A stretch of 64,000 nt of DNA from Faecalibacter rhinopitheci (GTDB lineage Bacteria > Bacteroidota > Bacteroidia > Flavobacteriales > Weeksellaceae), in the NCBI RefSeq assembly GCF_015234135.1, contig NZ_JADGIK010000001.1, positions 372,001 to 436,000 of the forward strand, written 5' to 3'. Shown here piece after piece: positions 44,711-55,246 of this stretch. A program made the translations under genes and the position numbers. Numbering within the stretch: the stretch's first letter is position 1; every line of letters begins with the position of its first letter. The notes below the pieces were generated by a model. The model did no database searches and had not been told where the DNA came from. It saw only the letters and a list, made by a program, of their open reading frames with translations.

Positions 44711-45697
44711 GTGACAAATAATTCAATTAAAAAAATTGGTGTATTAACTTCTGGAGGAGATGCACCTGGTATGAATGCTGCATTAAGAGCTGTAGTTAGA
44801 GCGTGTAAATATTATAATATAAGTTCAATCGGGATACGTCAAGGATACGAAGGATTGATTCAAAATGATATGATTGATCTAGGTCCACGTTCTGTTAAAA
44901 ATATTATTAATCAAGGAGGTACAATCCTTAAAACAGCACGTTCTGAAGAATTTAGAACGAAAGAAGGTCGACAAAAAGCATACGATAATTTACTTCAAAA
45001 CGAAATTGATGCTTTAGTAATTATCGGAGGCGATGGTTCTTTTACTGGTGCAAATATTTTTCATCAAGAATTTAATGTACCATTTATTGGCGTTCCAGGA
45101 ACGATTGATAATGATATTTTTGGAACAGATTTTACAATCGGATATGATACCGCATTAAATACTGTAACAGAAGCTATTGACAAACTTCGAGATACTGCAA
45201 CATCACATGATCGTGTATTTTTTGTAGAAGTTATGGGTCGTGATGCTGGTTTTATTGCGTTAAATAGTGGTATTGCTTCTGGTGCACAAGATATCTTGAT
45301 TCCTGAACAAAAAGATAGTGTGGAAGAATTATGCGAATCTTTAGAACGTTCGGAAGAAACAGGAAAAAAATCGAGTATTGTAGTAATTGCTGAAGGTGAA
45401 CAATTAGGAGGTGTTTATGAAATTGCTAAAGAAGTAAAGAAAAGACATCCTGAATATGATATCCGTGTAACAGTTTTAGGTCATATCCAAAGAGGAGGTT
45501 CACCATCATGTCACGATCGCGTACTTGCGTCACGCTTAGGGATAGCTGCTGTAGAAGGTTTATTAGAAAATAAAACAAATTTAATGGCTGGTATCAGATC
45601 TAACAAAATTGTTTTTACACCAATTGAAGAGGCAATTAAAAAACACAATGAAATTGATGCTGAACTTATCAAAGTTGCAAATATACTTGCAATTTAA
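44711..45697 (+). CDS. pfkA: 6-phosphofructokinase, ATP-dependent
   Basis: A 328-residue cytoplasmic glycolytic kinase that phosphorylates fructose 6-phosphate. Motifs: TSGGDAPGMNAALRA (about 13-27), GGDGSFTGA (about 107-115), PGTIDNDIFGTDFTIGYDTA with the catalytic Asp, MGRDAGFIAL and GHIQRGGSPS. Length is typical of the bacterial tetramer. The start is a GTG at 44711; the sequence AAAGGGAAAAAA directly before it is one of few Shine-Dalgarno-like tracts in the window. The gap gene follows after 43 bases, a pairing of two glycolysis genes. Confidence 0.96.
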   Translation: MTNNSIKKIGVLTSGGDAPGMNAALRAVVRACKYYNISSIGIRQGYEGLIQNDMIDLGPRSVKNIINQGGTILKTARSEEFRTKEGRQKAYDNLLQNEIDALVIIGGDGSFTGANIFHQEFNVPFIGVPGTIDNDIFGTDFTIGYDTALNTVTEAIDKLRDTATSHDRVFFVEVMGRDAGFIALNSGIASGAQDILIPEQKDSVEELCESLERSEETGKKSSIVVIAEGEQLGGVYEIAKEVKKRHPEYDIRVTVLGHIQRGGSPSCHDRVLASRLGIAAVEGLLENKTNLMAGIRSNKIVFTPIEEAIKKHNEIDAELIKVANILAI

Positions 45698-45704
45698 CTG
45701 ATAA

Positions 45705-46745
<1,041 letters not shown>

Positions 46746-46774
46746 GTATTAGATAAATAATTATAGATTTTATT

Positions 46775-46802
46775 AAAAGCTCGTCAATAGACGAGCTTTT
46801 TT
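46775..46802 (+). terminator. Intrinsic terminator of pfkA-gap
   Basis: AAAAGCTCGTC-AATA-GACGAGCTTTT, followed by TT, 30 bases after the gap stop codon. Confidence 0.85.
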
Positions 46803-46847
46803 AGTATTTTTTTATGTTAAAATTATAGTTTCATTAATATTATATTT

Positions 46848-46855
46848 TATATTTG
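46848..46855 (+). promoter_or_regulatory. -7 promoter element (TATATTTG) for the sigma factor gene
   Basis: Exact TAnnTTTG match about 85 bases before the ATG at 46941, giving a fairly long leader. Confidence 0.5.
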
Positions 46856-46940
46856 AATCTGAAACGCATAAACAATCGCCTATAGGTTAGAAATTCTACT
46901 TTATTTAAAAAATTAACACAACTACTTAATTTACATCATT

Positions 46941-47534
46941 ATGAATTACGGGGATGATTCTCTACTAATTTCTTCGTACCGCAACGGTAATGAAGAAGCC
47001 TTACAAAAGTTGATAGAGAAGTATAAAGGTAGAATATATAGTTTCATTTATTCAAAAGTCTTGAACAGAGATGTTACCGAAGATATTTTTCAAGATACAT
47101 TTGTAAAAGTTATCTTAACACTAAAAGGTGGTAAATACAATGACGAAGGTAAATTTTTACCTTGGGTAATGCGTATAGCCCATAACCTAACAATAGATTA
47201 CTTCCGCTTAAATAAACGTTTTAATATTGTGAATGAATCTTCAAATTATCACGATGAATATAATATTTTTGATTATATCGGTGTTATGGATGAATGTTCA
47301 GAAACTAAATTAATTCGTAACCAAATTGATATTGACCTGAAGAATTTAGTTCAACAGCTTCCAGATGACCAACGAGAAGTTTTAGAATTAAGAATTTTCA
47401 AAGATTTAAGCTTTAAAGAAATTGCTGAAGAAACGGATGTAAGTATAAATACTGCCTTGGGTAGAATGCGTTATGCACTAATTAATCTAAGAAAGGTAAT
47501 TGATAATAATAACATTATTTTAACAGTTGACTGA
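46941..47534 (+). CDS. RNA polymerase sigma factor, sigma-70/ECF type
   Basis: A 197-residue ECF-like sigma factor. Region 2 is seen in NEEALQKLIEKYKGRIYSFIYSKVLNRDVTEDIFQDTFVKV and WVMRIAHNLTIDYFR; region 4 in LPDDQREVLELRIFKDLSFKEIAEETDVSINTALGRMRYAL, the helix-turn-helix that binds the -35 region. This length and pattern match a sigma-70-family group conserved across Flavobacteriia. No ordinary membrane anti-sigma gene follows; instead a 42-codon ORF lies 47 bases downstream. Target genes unknown. Confidence 0.93.
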   Translation: MNYGDDSLLISSYRNGNEEALQKLIEKYKGRIYSFIYSKVLNRDVTEDIFQDTFVKVILTLKGGKYNDEGKFLPWVMRIAHNLTIDYFRLNKRFNIVNESSNYHDEYNIFDYIGVMDECSETKLIRNQIDIDLKNLVQQLPDDQREVLELRIFKDLSFKEIAEETDVSINTALGRMRYALINLRKVIDNNNIILTVD

Positions 47535-47581
47535 TAATAAATCAATTTATTAAGCGTTTTAAGTAAAATGATTGAAATCAA

Positions 47582-47710
47582 ATGAAAGATATAAGACGAA
47601 TTTTAGAACCGAAACAGTCTACTGTAAATAAAATACTTTTATACTCAAAGAGTATAAGGATTCTAAATTCAGATGTTCTAAAAGATAAAATATTAGTTCA
47701 TACGAATTAA
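47582..47710 (+). CDS. Small ORF, 42 codons, downstream of the sigma factor
   Basis: Not listed among long frames, but it is an open ATG-to-TAA frame of 42 codons at 47582-47710 between the sigma-factor gene and a terminator. It translates to a basic peptide beginning MKDIRRILEP and containing STVNKILLYSKSIRIL. Short genes after this sigma factor are known to me in other flavobacterial genomes, with a similar segment (LLNYSKSL-like), but this is memory and not checked. It could regulate the sigma factor. No signal peptide. Confidence 0.55.
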   Translation: MKDIRRILEPKQSTVNKILLYSKSIRILNSDVLKDKILVHTN

Positions 47711-47730
47711 TTATTGTTTTATTTCAATTA

Positions 47731-47766
47731 AAAAATCCGAAACTAAAAAGAAGTTTCGGATTTTTT
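47731..47766. terminator. Bidirectional intrinsic terminator
   Basis: AAAAATCCGAAACT-AAAAAGA-AGTTTCGGATTTTT, between the small ORF and the convergent pepD gene. Confidence 0.85.
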
Positions 47767-47781
47767 AATACAATTTACTAT

Positions 47782-49272
47782 TTATATATTTCCTGCATTT
47801 GCGCAGCTATAATCTACATTATCCATCGGGATCTCTTTTAAGATGTCTAATAAATAATCCCAGAATTTTTGAACAGAAGTAATTTCTACACGTTCATCAG
47901 GTGAGTGAGCTCCAGAAATATTTGGACCAAATGAAATCATATCTAATCCTGGATAATTAGTTCCGATAATACCACATTCTAAACCTGCATGACAAGCTAC
48001 AACCTTAGGTTCAGTTCCATATTTAGAAACATAAATACCTTTCATAATATCTAATATTTCAGACTTTGGATTTGCCTTCCAACCTGGATAAGACCCTGAG
48101 AAAGTTACGGTATATTCTGCCAATTCAAACCCAGCCTTTAGAGTTTCAGCTAATGCTAATTTGTTTGATTCTACAGAAGATCGTGTTAAACAAGAAACTT
48201 TCACACTTCCATCTATCACCTCTACTCTAGCAACATTATTTGAAGTTTCTACTAATCCAGCTACGTCAGGAGACATTCTATAAACCCCATTAAAAGCGGC
48301 CATAATAGATTGTACAAATACTTTAGAATCATGTACTGACATTGCACTATTAATTGTCTCAGTTTCCTCTAAAGTAATTACCATTCTAGGTTCTAGAGTT
48401 TGATATTCTTCAATAATCTCAGCACGCAAGATTTCATAAGCTGCTTTAAATTCAGCAAGATTTGCTTTAGGTACTATAATTTTCGCCCATGATTCACGTG
48501 GAATTGCATTTCGCAAACTTCCACCTTCTACGTGTGCAACTTGTAAACCGTATTCTAAACCTAAGTTTAATAAACGAGCAATTAATTTATTTGAGTTTCC
48601 TAAACCTTCATGAATTTGCATTCCTGAGTGACCACCATTTAAACCTTTTAAAGTTAAAATCAATGCTTGTCCTTCCACAACTTGGGAAGTATAAGTTTTC
48701 TTAGCTGTTATGTCAATTCCACCTGCACATCCGATATCTAATTCATCATCCTCTTCAGTATCTAAGTTTAGTAAAATTTTCCCTGAAAGAAAACCACCCT
48801 TTAGACCTAATGCACCAGTCATCCCAGTTTCTTCGTCAATTGTAAAGAATGCTTCAATTGCTGGGTGTGGGATATTCTTAGACTCTAAAATTGCCATAAT
48901 AGTAGCAACACCAATTCCGTTATCTGCTCCTAAAGTTGTTCCATTTGCAGTTACAAATTTTCTCTCTTCAATATACATTTCAATCCCTTGCGTTTCAAAG
49001 TCAAATTCAACATCATTGTTTTTTTGACACACCATATCCAAATGAGATTGCATCACAATTGTTTTACGGTCTTCCATGCCTGGGTAAGCAGATTTTTTGA
49101 TTAAAACATTTCCTACTTCATCCGTTTCCACTTTCAATCCTAAATCTTCACCAAATTTGATGATAAATGCTCTAACTTTTTCTTCTTTTTTAGAAGGTCT
49201 TGGAACTGAATTTAATGCTGCGAAATTTTTCCACAACGCTTTTGGTTCCAAATTAAGAATCTCCGAATTCAT
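47782..49272 (-). CDS. pepD: Aminoacyl-histidine dipeptidase (PepD, M20 family)
   Basis: A 496-residue cytosolic metallodipeptidase (Xaa-His dipeptidase) of clan MH. Zinc-site motifs are MQSHLDM (His77, Asp79), LGADNGIG (Asp117) and the catalytic Glu pair in IDEETGMTG (about 145-150); GCAGGIDI and CHAGLECG near the C-terminus match too. Length is typical. It should degrade dipeptides imported into the cell. Transcribed alone with a perfect -7 element (TAACTTTG). Confidence 0.94.
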   Translation of the reverse strand: MNSEILNLEPKALWKNFAALNSVPRPSKKEEKVRAFIIKFGEDLGLKVETDEVGNVLIKKSAYPGMEDRKTIVMQSHLDMVCQKNNDVEFDFETQGIEMYIEERKFVTANGTTLGADNGIGVATIMAILESKNIPHPAIEAFFTIDEETGMTGALGLKGGFLSGKILLNLDTEEDDELDIGCAGGIDITAKKTYTSQVVEGQALILTLKGLNGGHSGMQIHEGLGNSNKLIARLLNLGLEYGLQVAHVEGGSLRNAIPRESWAKIIVPKANLAEFKAAYEILRAEIIEEYQTLEPRMVITLEETETINSAMSVHDSKVFVQSIMAAFNGVYRMSPDVAGLVETSNNVARVEVIDGSVKVSCLTRSSVESNKLALAETLKAGFELAEYTVTFSGSYPGWKANPKSEILDIMKGIYVSKYGTEPKVVACHAGLECGIIGTNYPGLDMISFGPNISGAHSPDERVEITSVQKFWDYLLDILKEIPMDNVDYSCANAGNI

Positions 49273-49295
49273 TGTTTGTTTTTATTTATTGCTAA

Positions 49296-49303
49296 CAAAG
49301 TTA
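49296..49303 (-). promoter_or_regulatory. -7 promoter element (TAACTTTG) for pepD
   Basis: Exact TAnnTTTG match on the minus strand, 23 bases before the ATG at 49272. Confidence 0.6.
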
Positions 49304-49420
49304 CACAATATCGTAAAACTATTTTTTAAAAATAAACCGTTTTTTTGGGCCTATCTATTTCTTCACTTTTATCTAATATCAATTTTTACAAACTAGAGAA
49401 TGATAAACCTGTAAAACAAA

Positions 49421-49450
49421 AAAGCATCTACAAATTTTTGCAGATGCTTT
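49421..49450 (-). terminator. Intrinsic terminator after the M28 peptidase gene
   Basis: AAAGCATCT...AGATGCTTT inverted repeat with an inner CAAA/TTTG pairing, past the stop codon on the minus strand. Confidence 0.7.
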
Positions 49451-49470
49451 CTTTATATTAAAGGAAAATG

Positions 49471-50505
49471 TTATCTTCCTGTACTCGGCATTGGAGATTC
49501 TTTATCTACAACAGGACGATTTTCAGCGTTAGCCAATTTCCAAACTGTATTAAAGGCTAATTTTGTTCTTCTTGTTAATAAATCGTATTCAATTTTATCT
49601 GGAGTGTCACTTGGTTTGTGATAATCGGCATGCACCCCGTTGAAAAAGAATACAGAAGGTATATTATGTTTCGCAAAATTGTAATGATCTGAACGGTAAT
49701 AGAAACGATTTGGATCATCTGGTGTATTATAACGCATATCTAAATCTATTCCTAAACCTTCATTTGCCGCTAAAACTGCTTTATGCAAGTCTGAAGATAA
49801 CATTTCAGAACCTATGACATATACAAAATCTCTTGTTGCTTCATTATGATCATTATCCACACGACCTATCATATCAATATTTACATTTGCAATGGTGTTA
49901 GCTAATGGAAATATAGGGTTATCAGAATAATATTTTGATCCTAATAAACCTTTTTCTTCTCCAGATACATGTAATAATAAGACAGAACGCTTAGGCTTAA
50001 TACCTTTCTTTTCAGCTTCACGAAGAATTCGACCGATTTCCATTACAGCAACTGTTCCTGAACCATCGTCGTCCGCTCCAGGATATAATTGTCCATTCTT
50101 GATACCATCATGATCGTAGTGTGCAGAAATGACAACAATTTCTTCTGGCTTTTCAGAACCTTCAATAAATCCCATTACATTTCTCATTTCCCCTTTTACT
50201 CTACTAAAAGTTTCTCCAGGAATAATTTGAAAATATTGTCCATTTGGTCCATTTATACCTAATTCTTTATAATAATTAGAAATATAATTACCTGCTCTTA
50301 CCTCTCCTTCAGTTCCTGCATTTCTACCTTCCATTTCAGGTGCTGCAATAATATAAAGCTGTTTTTTTAGTTCAGCTTCAGAAATTTTATCAACATATTT
50401 AGGTAAATATTTTTCATATTTTTCTGTTGATAATGTTTTTTGAGTAGAACAGCTAGTTCCTGTAAACAAAGCTAACGTAGCTAATGCAATCAAAAATTGT
50501 TTCAT
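49471..50505 (-). CDS. M28-family metallopeptidase, lipoprotein
   Basis: A 344-residue exported zinc aminopeptidase. The N-terminus MKQFLIALATLALFTGTSC is a lipoprotein signal peptide (lipobox TSC). Dizinc-site motifs of family M28: SAHYDHDG (His129, Asp131), GADDDGSG (bridging Asp near 146), SGEEKGLLGS (Glu183/184), VNIDMIGR (Asp) and HADYHKPSDTPD with the last His. It probably removes N-terminal residues from peptides at the cell envelope. Transcribed alone, divergent from the amino-acid permease. Confidence 0.93.
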   Translation of the reverse strand: MKQFLIALATLALFTGTSCSTQKTLSTEKYEKYLPKYVDKISEAELKKQLYIIAAPEMEGRNAGTEGEVRAGNYISNYYKELGINGPNGQYFQIIPGETFSRVKGEMRNVMGFIEGSEKPEEIVVISAHYDHDGIKNGQLYPGADDDGSGTVAVMEIGRILREAEKKGIKPKRSVLLLHVSGEEKGLLGSKYYSDNPIFPLANTIANVNIDMIGRVDNDHNEATRDFVYVIGSEMLSSDLHKAVLAANEGLGIDLDMRYNTPDDPNRFYYRSDHYNFAKHNIPSVFFFNGVHADYHKPSDTPDKIEYDLLTRRTKLAFNTVWKLANAENRPVVDKESPMPSTGR

Positions 50506-50610
50506 GTGAATTATTTATTATAGATTGTCTCAAATAATGAATATTATTCTTTCGACTTGGTTTTATGTTATAAATAAACAAAAAATTATCGAATTTATGT
50601 ATCTTGTATA

Positions 50611-50618
50611 TATATTTG
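50611..50618 (+). promoter_or_regulatory. -7 promoter element (TATATTTG) for the amino-acid permease gene
   Basis: Exact TAnnTTTG match 23 bases before the ATG at 50642 and inside the longer reading frame that begins at 50525. It decides the start. Confidence 0.6.
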
Positions 50619-50641
50619 TTCCAATAATTTTTATCCAAAAC

Positions 50642-52327
50642 ATGTCTCAATTATTCAAGAAAAAATCGGTAGATCAAATACTTGCCGATGCAGAGAAAAA
50701 CCCTAACTCATTAGAAAAAACACTTGGTGTTACTGATTTAGTCAGTCTTGGAATTGCAGCCATCGTAGGTGCAGGAATTTTCAGTACTATCGGATTAGCC
50801 GCCTTTAATGGTGGACCTGCTATATCATTATTATTCGTATTTGTAGCTTTTGCATGTATTTTTACTGCTTTATCTTATGCTCAGTTTGCGAGTACAGTTC
50901 CAGTTTCAGGATCAGCTTATACTTACGCATATGTAGCATTCGGTGAATTATTCGCCTGGATTATCGGTTGGGCTTTAATTCTTGAATATGCTGTATCTAA
51001 TATGGTTGTTGCTATATCTTGGTCACAGTATTTTGTTTCCATGTGCGAAGGATTTGGAATTCATATCCCGAAATGGCTAACTATGGCTCCACAATATGCC
51101 ACAGAAGCGTACCAAAAATCTACAGAATTAGGTATTGATAAATTAACAGGCGTAGAGAAAATAGCTTTAGAAGCATATAACACTGCTCCTATGGTTGGAG
51201 GTCTTCCCGTTATTTTTGATTTGCCTGCTGGTATTATTACGGTATTAGTAACTTTATTAGTTTATATTGGTATTAAGGAATCTAAAAAGGCAAGTAATTT
51301 AATGGTAATGATTAAAATAGGAATTATTTTAGCCGTTATTATTGGTGGTGCATTTTTTGTGAAACCTGAGAACTGGACGCCATTTGCGCCTAACGGATTA
51401 GGAGGTGTTATGGGGGGAGTTGCTGCGGTATTTTTCGCTTTCATTGGATTCGATTCTATCTCAACAACTGCCGAAGAATGTAAAAATCCTCAGCGCGATT
51501 TACCTCGAGCAATGATTACTTGTCTAGTAATTTGTGCTATTTTATATGTTTCTATTACGTTAGTATTAACGGGAATGGTGAATTATACTAATTTAAACGT
51601 AAAAGATCCATTATCTTATGTATTTCATTATGTAGGATTTAATCATATGGCTGGAATTATTTCTGTAACTTCTGTTGTAGCGATAACAAGTGCATTATTA
51701 GTATTCCAATTGGCACAACCTCGTATCTGGATGACAATGTCTCGTGATGGGTTAATTCCTAAAAAGTTTTCTACAATTCATCCAAAATATAAAACTCCTT
51801 CTTACGCAACAATCGTCACTGGATTTGTGGTAGCAATTCCTGCATTATTTCTAAAAATGGACTTCTTTGTGGATCTAACTTCTGTAGGAACATTTTTCGC
51901 TTTTATTGTAGTTTGTGGTGGAGTGCTTTACATGGACAAAACTGGATTATCAAAAAAATCTAGGTTTAAAGTGCCTTATATCAATGGAAAATTTATTGTT
52001 CCATTGGCTTTTATAGCAGGAATAGTACTTACTTATATCTATGGACAAGATTCGTTAGAACAATGGAAAACTCTAGGATCTATGAATATAATTGCTCATA
52101 AATCTTTAGTAATTATTTTCTGGATAGTATTCTTTATCATGAGTATTTTAAGCTTTAAGCATAATTTTTCATTACTACCCGTAATTGGAATATTAATTAA
52201 TTTATATTTAATGAGTGAATTGGGTGCAAGTAACTGGATTATCTTTATTATTTGGCTCCTAATTGGCCTAGTAATTTACTTTACCTACGGTCATAAAAAT
52301 AGTAAAATGAGGAAAGAAAATATTTAA
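50642..52327 (+). CDS. Amino-acid permease, APC superfamily
   Basis: An inner-membrane amino-acid transporter with about 12 hydrophobic segments. The family signature is LGIAAIVGAGIFSTIGLAA in the first helix, with VPVSGSAYTYAYVAFGE and FFAFIGFDSISTTAEE; this resembles cationic amino-acid transporter-type APC proteins. The frame reaches 50525, but the -7 element at 50611 lies inside it, so the ATG at 50642 (MSQLFKKKSV) is used, giving 561 residues. Followed by a strong terminator. Substrate is not certain. Confidence 0.92.
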   Translation: MSQLFKKKSVDQILADAEKNPNSLEKTLGVTDLVSLGIAAIVGAGIFSTIGLAAFNGGPAISLLFVFVAFACIFTALSYAQFASTVPVSGSAYTYAYVAFGELFAWIIGWALILEYAVSNMVVAISWSQYFVSMCEGFGIHIPKWLTMAPQYATEAYQKSTELGIDKLTGVEKIALEAYNTAPMVGGLPVIFDLPAGIITVLVTLLVYIGIKESKKASNLMVMIKIGIILAVIIGGAFFVKPENWTPFAPNGLGGVMGGVAAVFFAFIGFDSISTTAEECKNPQRDLPRAMITCLVICAILYVSITLVLTGMVNYTNLNVKDPLSYVFHYVGFNHMAGIISVTSVVAITSALLVFQLAQPRIWMTMSRDGLIPKKFSTIHPKYKTPSYATIVTGFVVAIPALFLKMDFFVDLTSVGTFFAFIVVCGGVLYMDKTGLSKKSRFKVPYINGKFIVPLAFIAGIVLTYIYGQDSLEQWKTLGSMNIIAHKSLVIIFWIVFFIMSILSFKHNFSLLPVIGILINLYLMSELGASNWIIFIIWLLIGLVIYFTYGHKNSKMRKENI

Positions 52328-52333
52328 CTTTAG

Positions 52334-52363
52334 AAAAGCGATTCAATATTGAATCGCTTTTTT
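52334..52363 (+). terminator. Intrinsic terminator after the permease gene
   Basis: Palindrome AAAAGCGATTCAATATTGAATCGCTTTT followed by TT. Confidence 0.85.
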
Positions 52364-52574
52364 ATTTTTTATAGAATTTATAAATGTTGTATTAATAAAA
52401 TTAAAACTTCTACTTTTAAAAAATATTTAATTATTATCAAAAAGTTTCAAGTTCATCTATACATTAAAATTCCACGAATTATTTCACTTTTATAATATAA
52501 TTTAATTAAAATTTTAGATTCACTTTTATTCTATCAAAATCGCTTTTAAGCTTCTTTAATTCACCTCAAAACTT

Positions 52575-52582
52575 TACATTTG
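52575..52582 (+). promoter_or_regulatory. -7 promoter element (TACATTTG) for aspS
   Basis: Exact TAnnTTTG match 20 bases before the ATG at 52603. The rest of the 52364-52574 gap is AT-rich with no other feature seen. Confidence 0.6.
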
Positions 52583-52602
52583 CACTATAAATTTTACGAC
52601 AG

Positions 52603-54363
52603 ATGTTTAGATCACATACTTGTGGAGAATTAACACAAGCCAACATTAATGAAAAAGTTACGTTAAGCGGATGGGTTTCAACGTTACGTGATAAAGGTTT
52701 TATGATGTGGATTGATTTACGTGACCGTTATGGTATCACACAAATCATCTTAGATGAAGAACGCTCTTCAAAAGAATTATTTGAAACTGCTCGTTCTTTA
52801 GGACGTGAGTTTGTAATTCAAGTTACTGGTACTGTTATCGAGAGAGCTTCTAAAAATCCAAATATCCCAACAGGAAACATTGAGATATTAGCAGAAACAA
52901 TTACTATTTTAAATGAGTCTGCTTTACCTCCATTTACTATCGATGATAATACAGATGGTGGGGAAGATATTCGTATGAAATATCGTTATTTAGATATTCG
53001 TCGTAATCCAGTTAAAAATAAATTAATCTTCCGTTCAAAAGTTGCGCAGGAAGTTCGTAAATATTTAGATGCACAAGAATTCGTAGAAGTTGAAACACCT
53101 GTTTTAATTAAATCTACGCCAGAAGGGGCACGTGATTTCGTGGTTCCATCTCGTATGAATCCAGGTGAATTCTATGCGTTACCTCAATCGCCACAAACAT
53201 TCAAACAATTATTAATGGTTGGTGGGTTAGACCGTTACTTCCAAATTGTAAAATGTTTCCGTGACGAGGATTTACGTGCAGACCGTCAACCAGAGTTTAC
53301 ACAAATTGACTGTGAAATGTCGTTTGTTGAACAAGAAGACATCATGAACGTTTTTGAAGGTTTAGCTAAACACTTATTACACACGTTTAAAGGATTAGAA
53401 TTTGGAGATTTCCCACGTATGACATTTGCTGATGCAATGCGCCGTTATGGAAATGACAAACCAGATATCCGTTTCGGAATGGAATTCGGAGAGATTACTG
53501 ATTTAGCTAAAGGTAAAGATTTCAAAATCTTCGATGAGCAAGAATTAATCGTTGGTATCGCTGCTGAAGGTTGTAACTCTTACACACGTAAAGACATCGA
53601 TAAATTAATCGAATGGGTTCAACGTCCACAAATTGGTGCGACAGGTTTAGTTTGGGCACGTTATAACGAAGACGGAACATTTAAATCTTCTGTAGATAAA
53701 TTCTACTCTCAAGAAGATTTAGCAGCGTGGGCAGAGCGTATGAACGCAAAACCAGGTGATTTAATGTTAGTAATGTCAGGTAACACAAACAAAGTACGTG
53801 CACAATTATCTGCTTTACGTATGGAATTAGCTGAGCGTTTAGGATTACGTAATCCTGAAGTTTTTGCTCCATTATGGGTTGTAGATTTCCCTTTATTAGA
53901 GTGGGATGAAGAATCTGAAAGATACCACGCAATGCACCACCCATTTACTTCTCCTAAACCAGAAGATATGGAATTAATTGCTACAAATCCAGGTGAAGTT
54001 CGTGCAAATGCTTACGATTTAGTATTAAACGGAAACGAAATTGGTGGAGGTTCTATTCGTATTTACGATAAAGATATCCAAGCAAGAATGTTCGAATTAT
54101 TAGGATTTACTCCAGAACAAGCAGAAGCTCAGTTCGGATTCTTAATGAACGCTTTCAAATACGGTGCGCCACCTCACGGAGGTTTAGCATTCGGATTCGA
54201 CCGTTTTGTATCAATCTTAGATGGTTCTGAAACGATTCGTGATTACATTGCATTTCCTAAAAACAATTCAGGGCGTGATGTGATGATTGATGCGCCATCT
54301 CCAATTGATGAAACTCAAAAACAAGAATTATTTATTGCTTCAACTTTTACAGGAAAAGAATAA
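52603..54363 (+). CDS. aspS: Aspartyl-tRNA synthetase
   Basis: A 586-residue class II aminoacyl-tRNA synthetase of bacterial type. The N-terminal OB-fold binds the anticodon ([23 protein letters not shown]), the catalytic core has [17 protein letters not shown] (motif 1 region), [18 protein letters not shown] (motif 2) and AFGFDRF (motif 3), and the GAD insertion domain lies about 290-420. Length is normal. Cytoplasmic. Codon use is strongly biased toward CGT for Arg, which fits high expression. Single gene with its own promoter and terminator. Confidence 0.97.
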   Translation: MFRSHTCGELTQANINEKVTLSGWVSTLRDKGFMMWIDLRDRYGITQIILDEERSSKELFETARSLGREFVIQVTGTVIERASKNPNIPTGNIEILAETITILNESALPPFTIDDNTDGGEDIRMKYRYLDIRRNPVKNKLIFRSKVAQEVRKYLDAQEFVEVETPVLIKSTPEGARDFVVPSRMNPGEFYALPQSPQTFKQLLMVGGLDRYFQIVKCFRDEDLRADRQPEFTQIDCEMSFVEQEDIMNVFEGLAKHLLHTFKGLEFGDFPRMTFADAMRRYGNDKPDIRFGMEFGEITDLAKGKDFKIFDEQELIVGIAAEGCNSYTRKDIDKLIEWVQRPQIGATGLVWARYNEDGTFKSSVDKFYSQEDLAAWAERMNAKPGDLMLVMSGNTNKVRAQLSALRMELAERLGLRNPEVFAPLWVVDFPLLEWDEESERYHAMHHPFTSPKPEDMELIATNPGEVRANAYDLVLNGNEIGGGSIRIYDKDIQARMFELLGFTPEQAEAQFGFLMNAFKYGAPPHGGLAFGFDRFVSILDGSETIRDYIAFPKNNSGRDVMIDAPSPIDETQKQELFIASTFTGKE

Positions 54364-54386
54364 TTATTCAAACAAAATATAAATCT

Positions 54387-54416
54387 AAAAGCCACTCTTT
54401 AGAGTGGCTTTTTTTA
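54387..54416. terminator. Bidirectional intrinsic terminator
   Basis: AAAAGCCACTCT-TT-AGAGTGGCTTTT followed by TTT, between convergent aspS and the small outer-membrane protein gene. Confidence 0.85.
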
Positions 54417-54448
54417 TTCAGATAAATTAATTAATTCTGATTAAAATT

Positions 54449-54976
54449 TTAAAATGAATATCCCACTGTAAAACCTACAGAAGGATAAAATTTATTGTAG
54501 TTATAATCTAAATCGTTCGCATTACCAATTCCTACATGATATCTAAAAATAATATGATTTCCCAAAGGAAGTTGTTGACCAAATTGCAATTCATTCAACC
54601 AATATTTTCCCACTTCATACTCTTCTACACCACTAAAATAATATTTAGTTTGAAAAGCTACAAAACTACCCGCATTATTTTTTAACGAATGACCTTTAGC
54701 TTCTCTTCTTTCTCTGTTTAAATAATACCTAATTTGTCCTCTCGCAAAAATACTGTTAGAATTTCCCGACCATTCATAGGATACTCCCGAATCTGAAAAA
54801 TCTGTAATTCCGCCCCAACCTACATTTATATCCGCCAAAAATTTTTGACTAATAGGCACCTCGGTTCCCACTGAAACACCTTGCAACCCTAATTCAATTT
54901 TGTATTTATTTTCTAATTGTTGAGCATTAGAATTTTGAGAAAATGCAATAACTATTAATAATAATGTTTTTTTCAT
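54449..54976 (-). CDS. Putative small outer-membrane beta-barrel protein
   Basis: Function not known. A 175-residue exported protein: signal peptide (MKKTLLLIVIAFSQNSNAQ), then about 150 residues of alternating polar and aromatic strands (FVAFQTKYYFSGV, HIIFRYHVGIG, FYPSVGFTVGYSF) ending in an aromatic residue, the hallmark of outer-membrane barrels. The length fits an 8-strand barrel. Substrate or partner unknown. Transcribed alone, convergent with aspS. Confidence 0.75.
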   Translation of the reverse strand: MKKTLLLIVIAFSQNSNAQQLENKYKIELGLQGVSVGTEVPISQKFLADINVGWGGITDFSDSGVSYEWSGNSNSIFARGQIRYYLNRERREAKGHSLKNNAGSFVAFQTKYYFSGVEEYEVGKYWLNELQFGQQLPLGNHIIFRYHVGIGNANDLDYNYNKFYPSVGFTVGYSF

Positions 54977-55190
54977 ATTGTGTTAATTCATTCTATAAAA
55001 CTATTGGCTATAAATAGTCAAGATTAATTTAAATAAAAATTCAGACGAATATAACATTTTTTACTTTTTTGATATATAGTATTTAAGTTATTAATAGCTT
55101 AAATTACATGAAAAATATATTAATATAACGGTATTGTATAAACTTTTATAATAAGTACTAAAGGAAGATAAACTTCAGTTAATTTAAAAT

Positions 55191-55225
55191 AAAACAACCA
55201 TACTTTTATAAAGTATGGTTGTTTT
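55191..55225 (-). terminator. Intrinsic terminator after the cytochrome gene
   Basis: AAAACAACCATACTT...AAGTATGGTTGTTTT hairpin just past the stop of the minus-strand cytochrome gene. The plus-strand T-tract is also present. The 54977-55190 gap upstream shows nothing beyond AT-rich sequence. Confidence 0.8.
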
Positions 55226-55246
55226 TTTATTAAAGATTGTCTAATA

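Noticed and set aside
48710-49027. 105-residue plus-strand frame
   Set aside because: Antisense shadow of pepD, whose motifs are complete on the other strand.
52364-52574. Possible hidden gene or RNA between the permease and aspS
   Set aside because: Only AT-rich sequence with stops in all frames and no hairpin followed by a T-tract.
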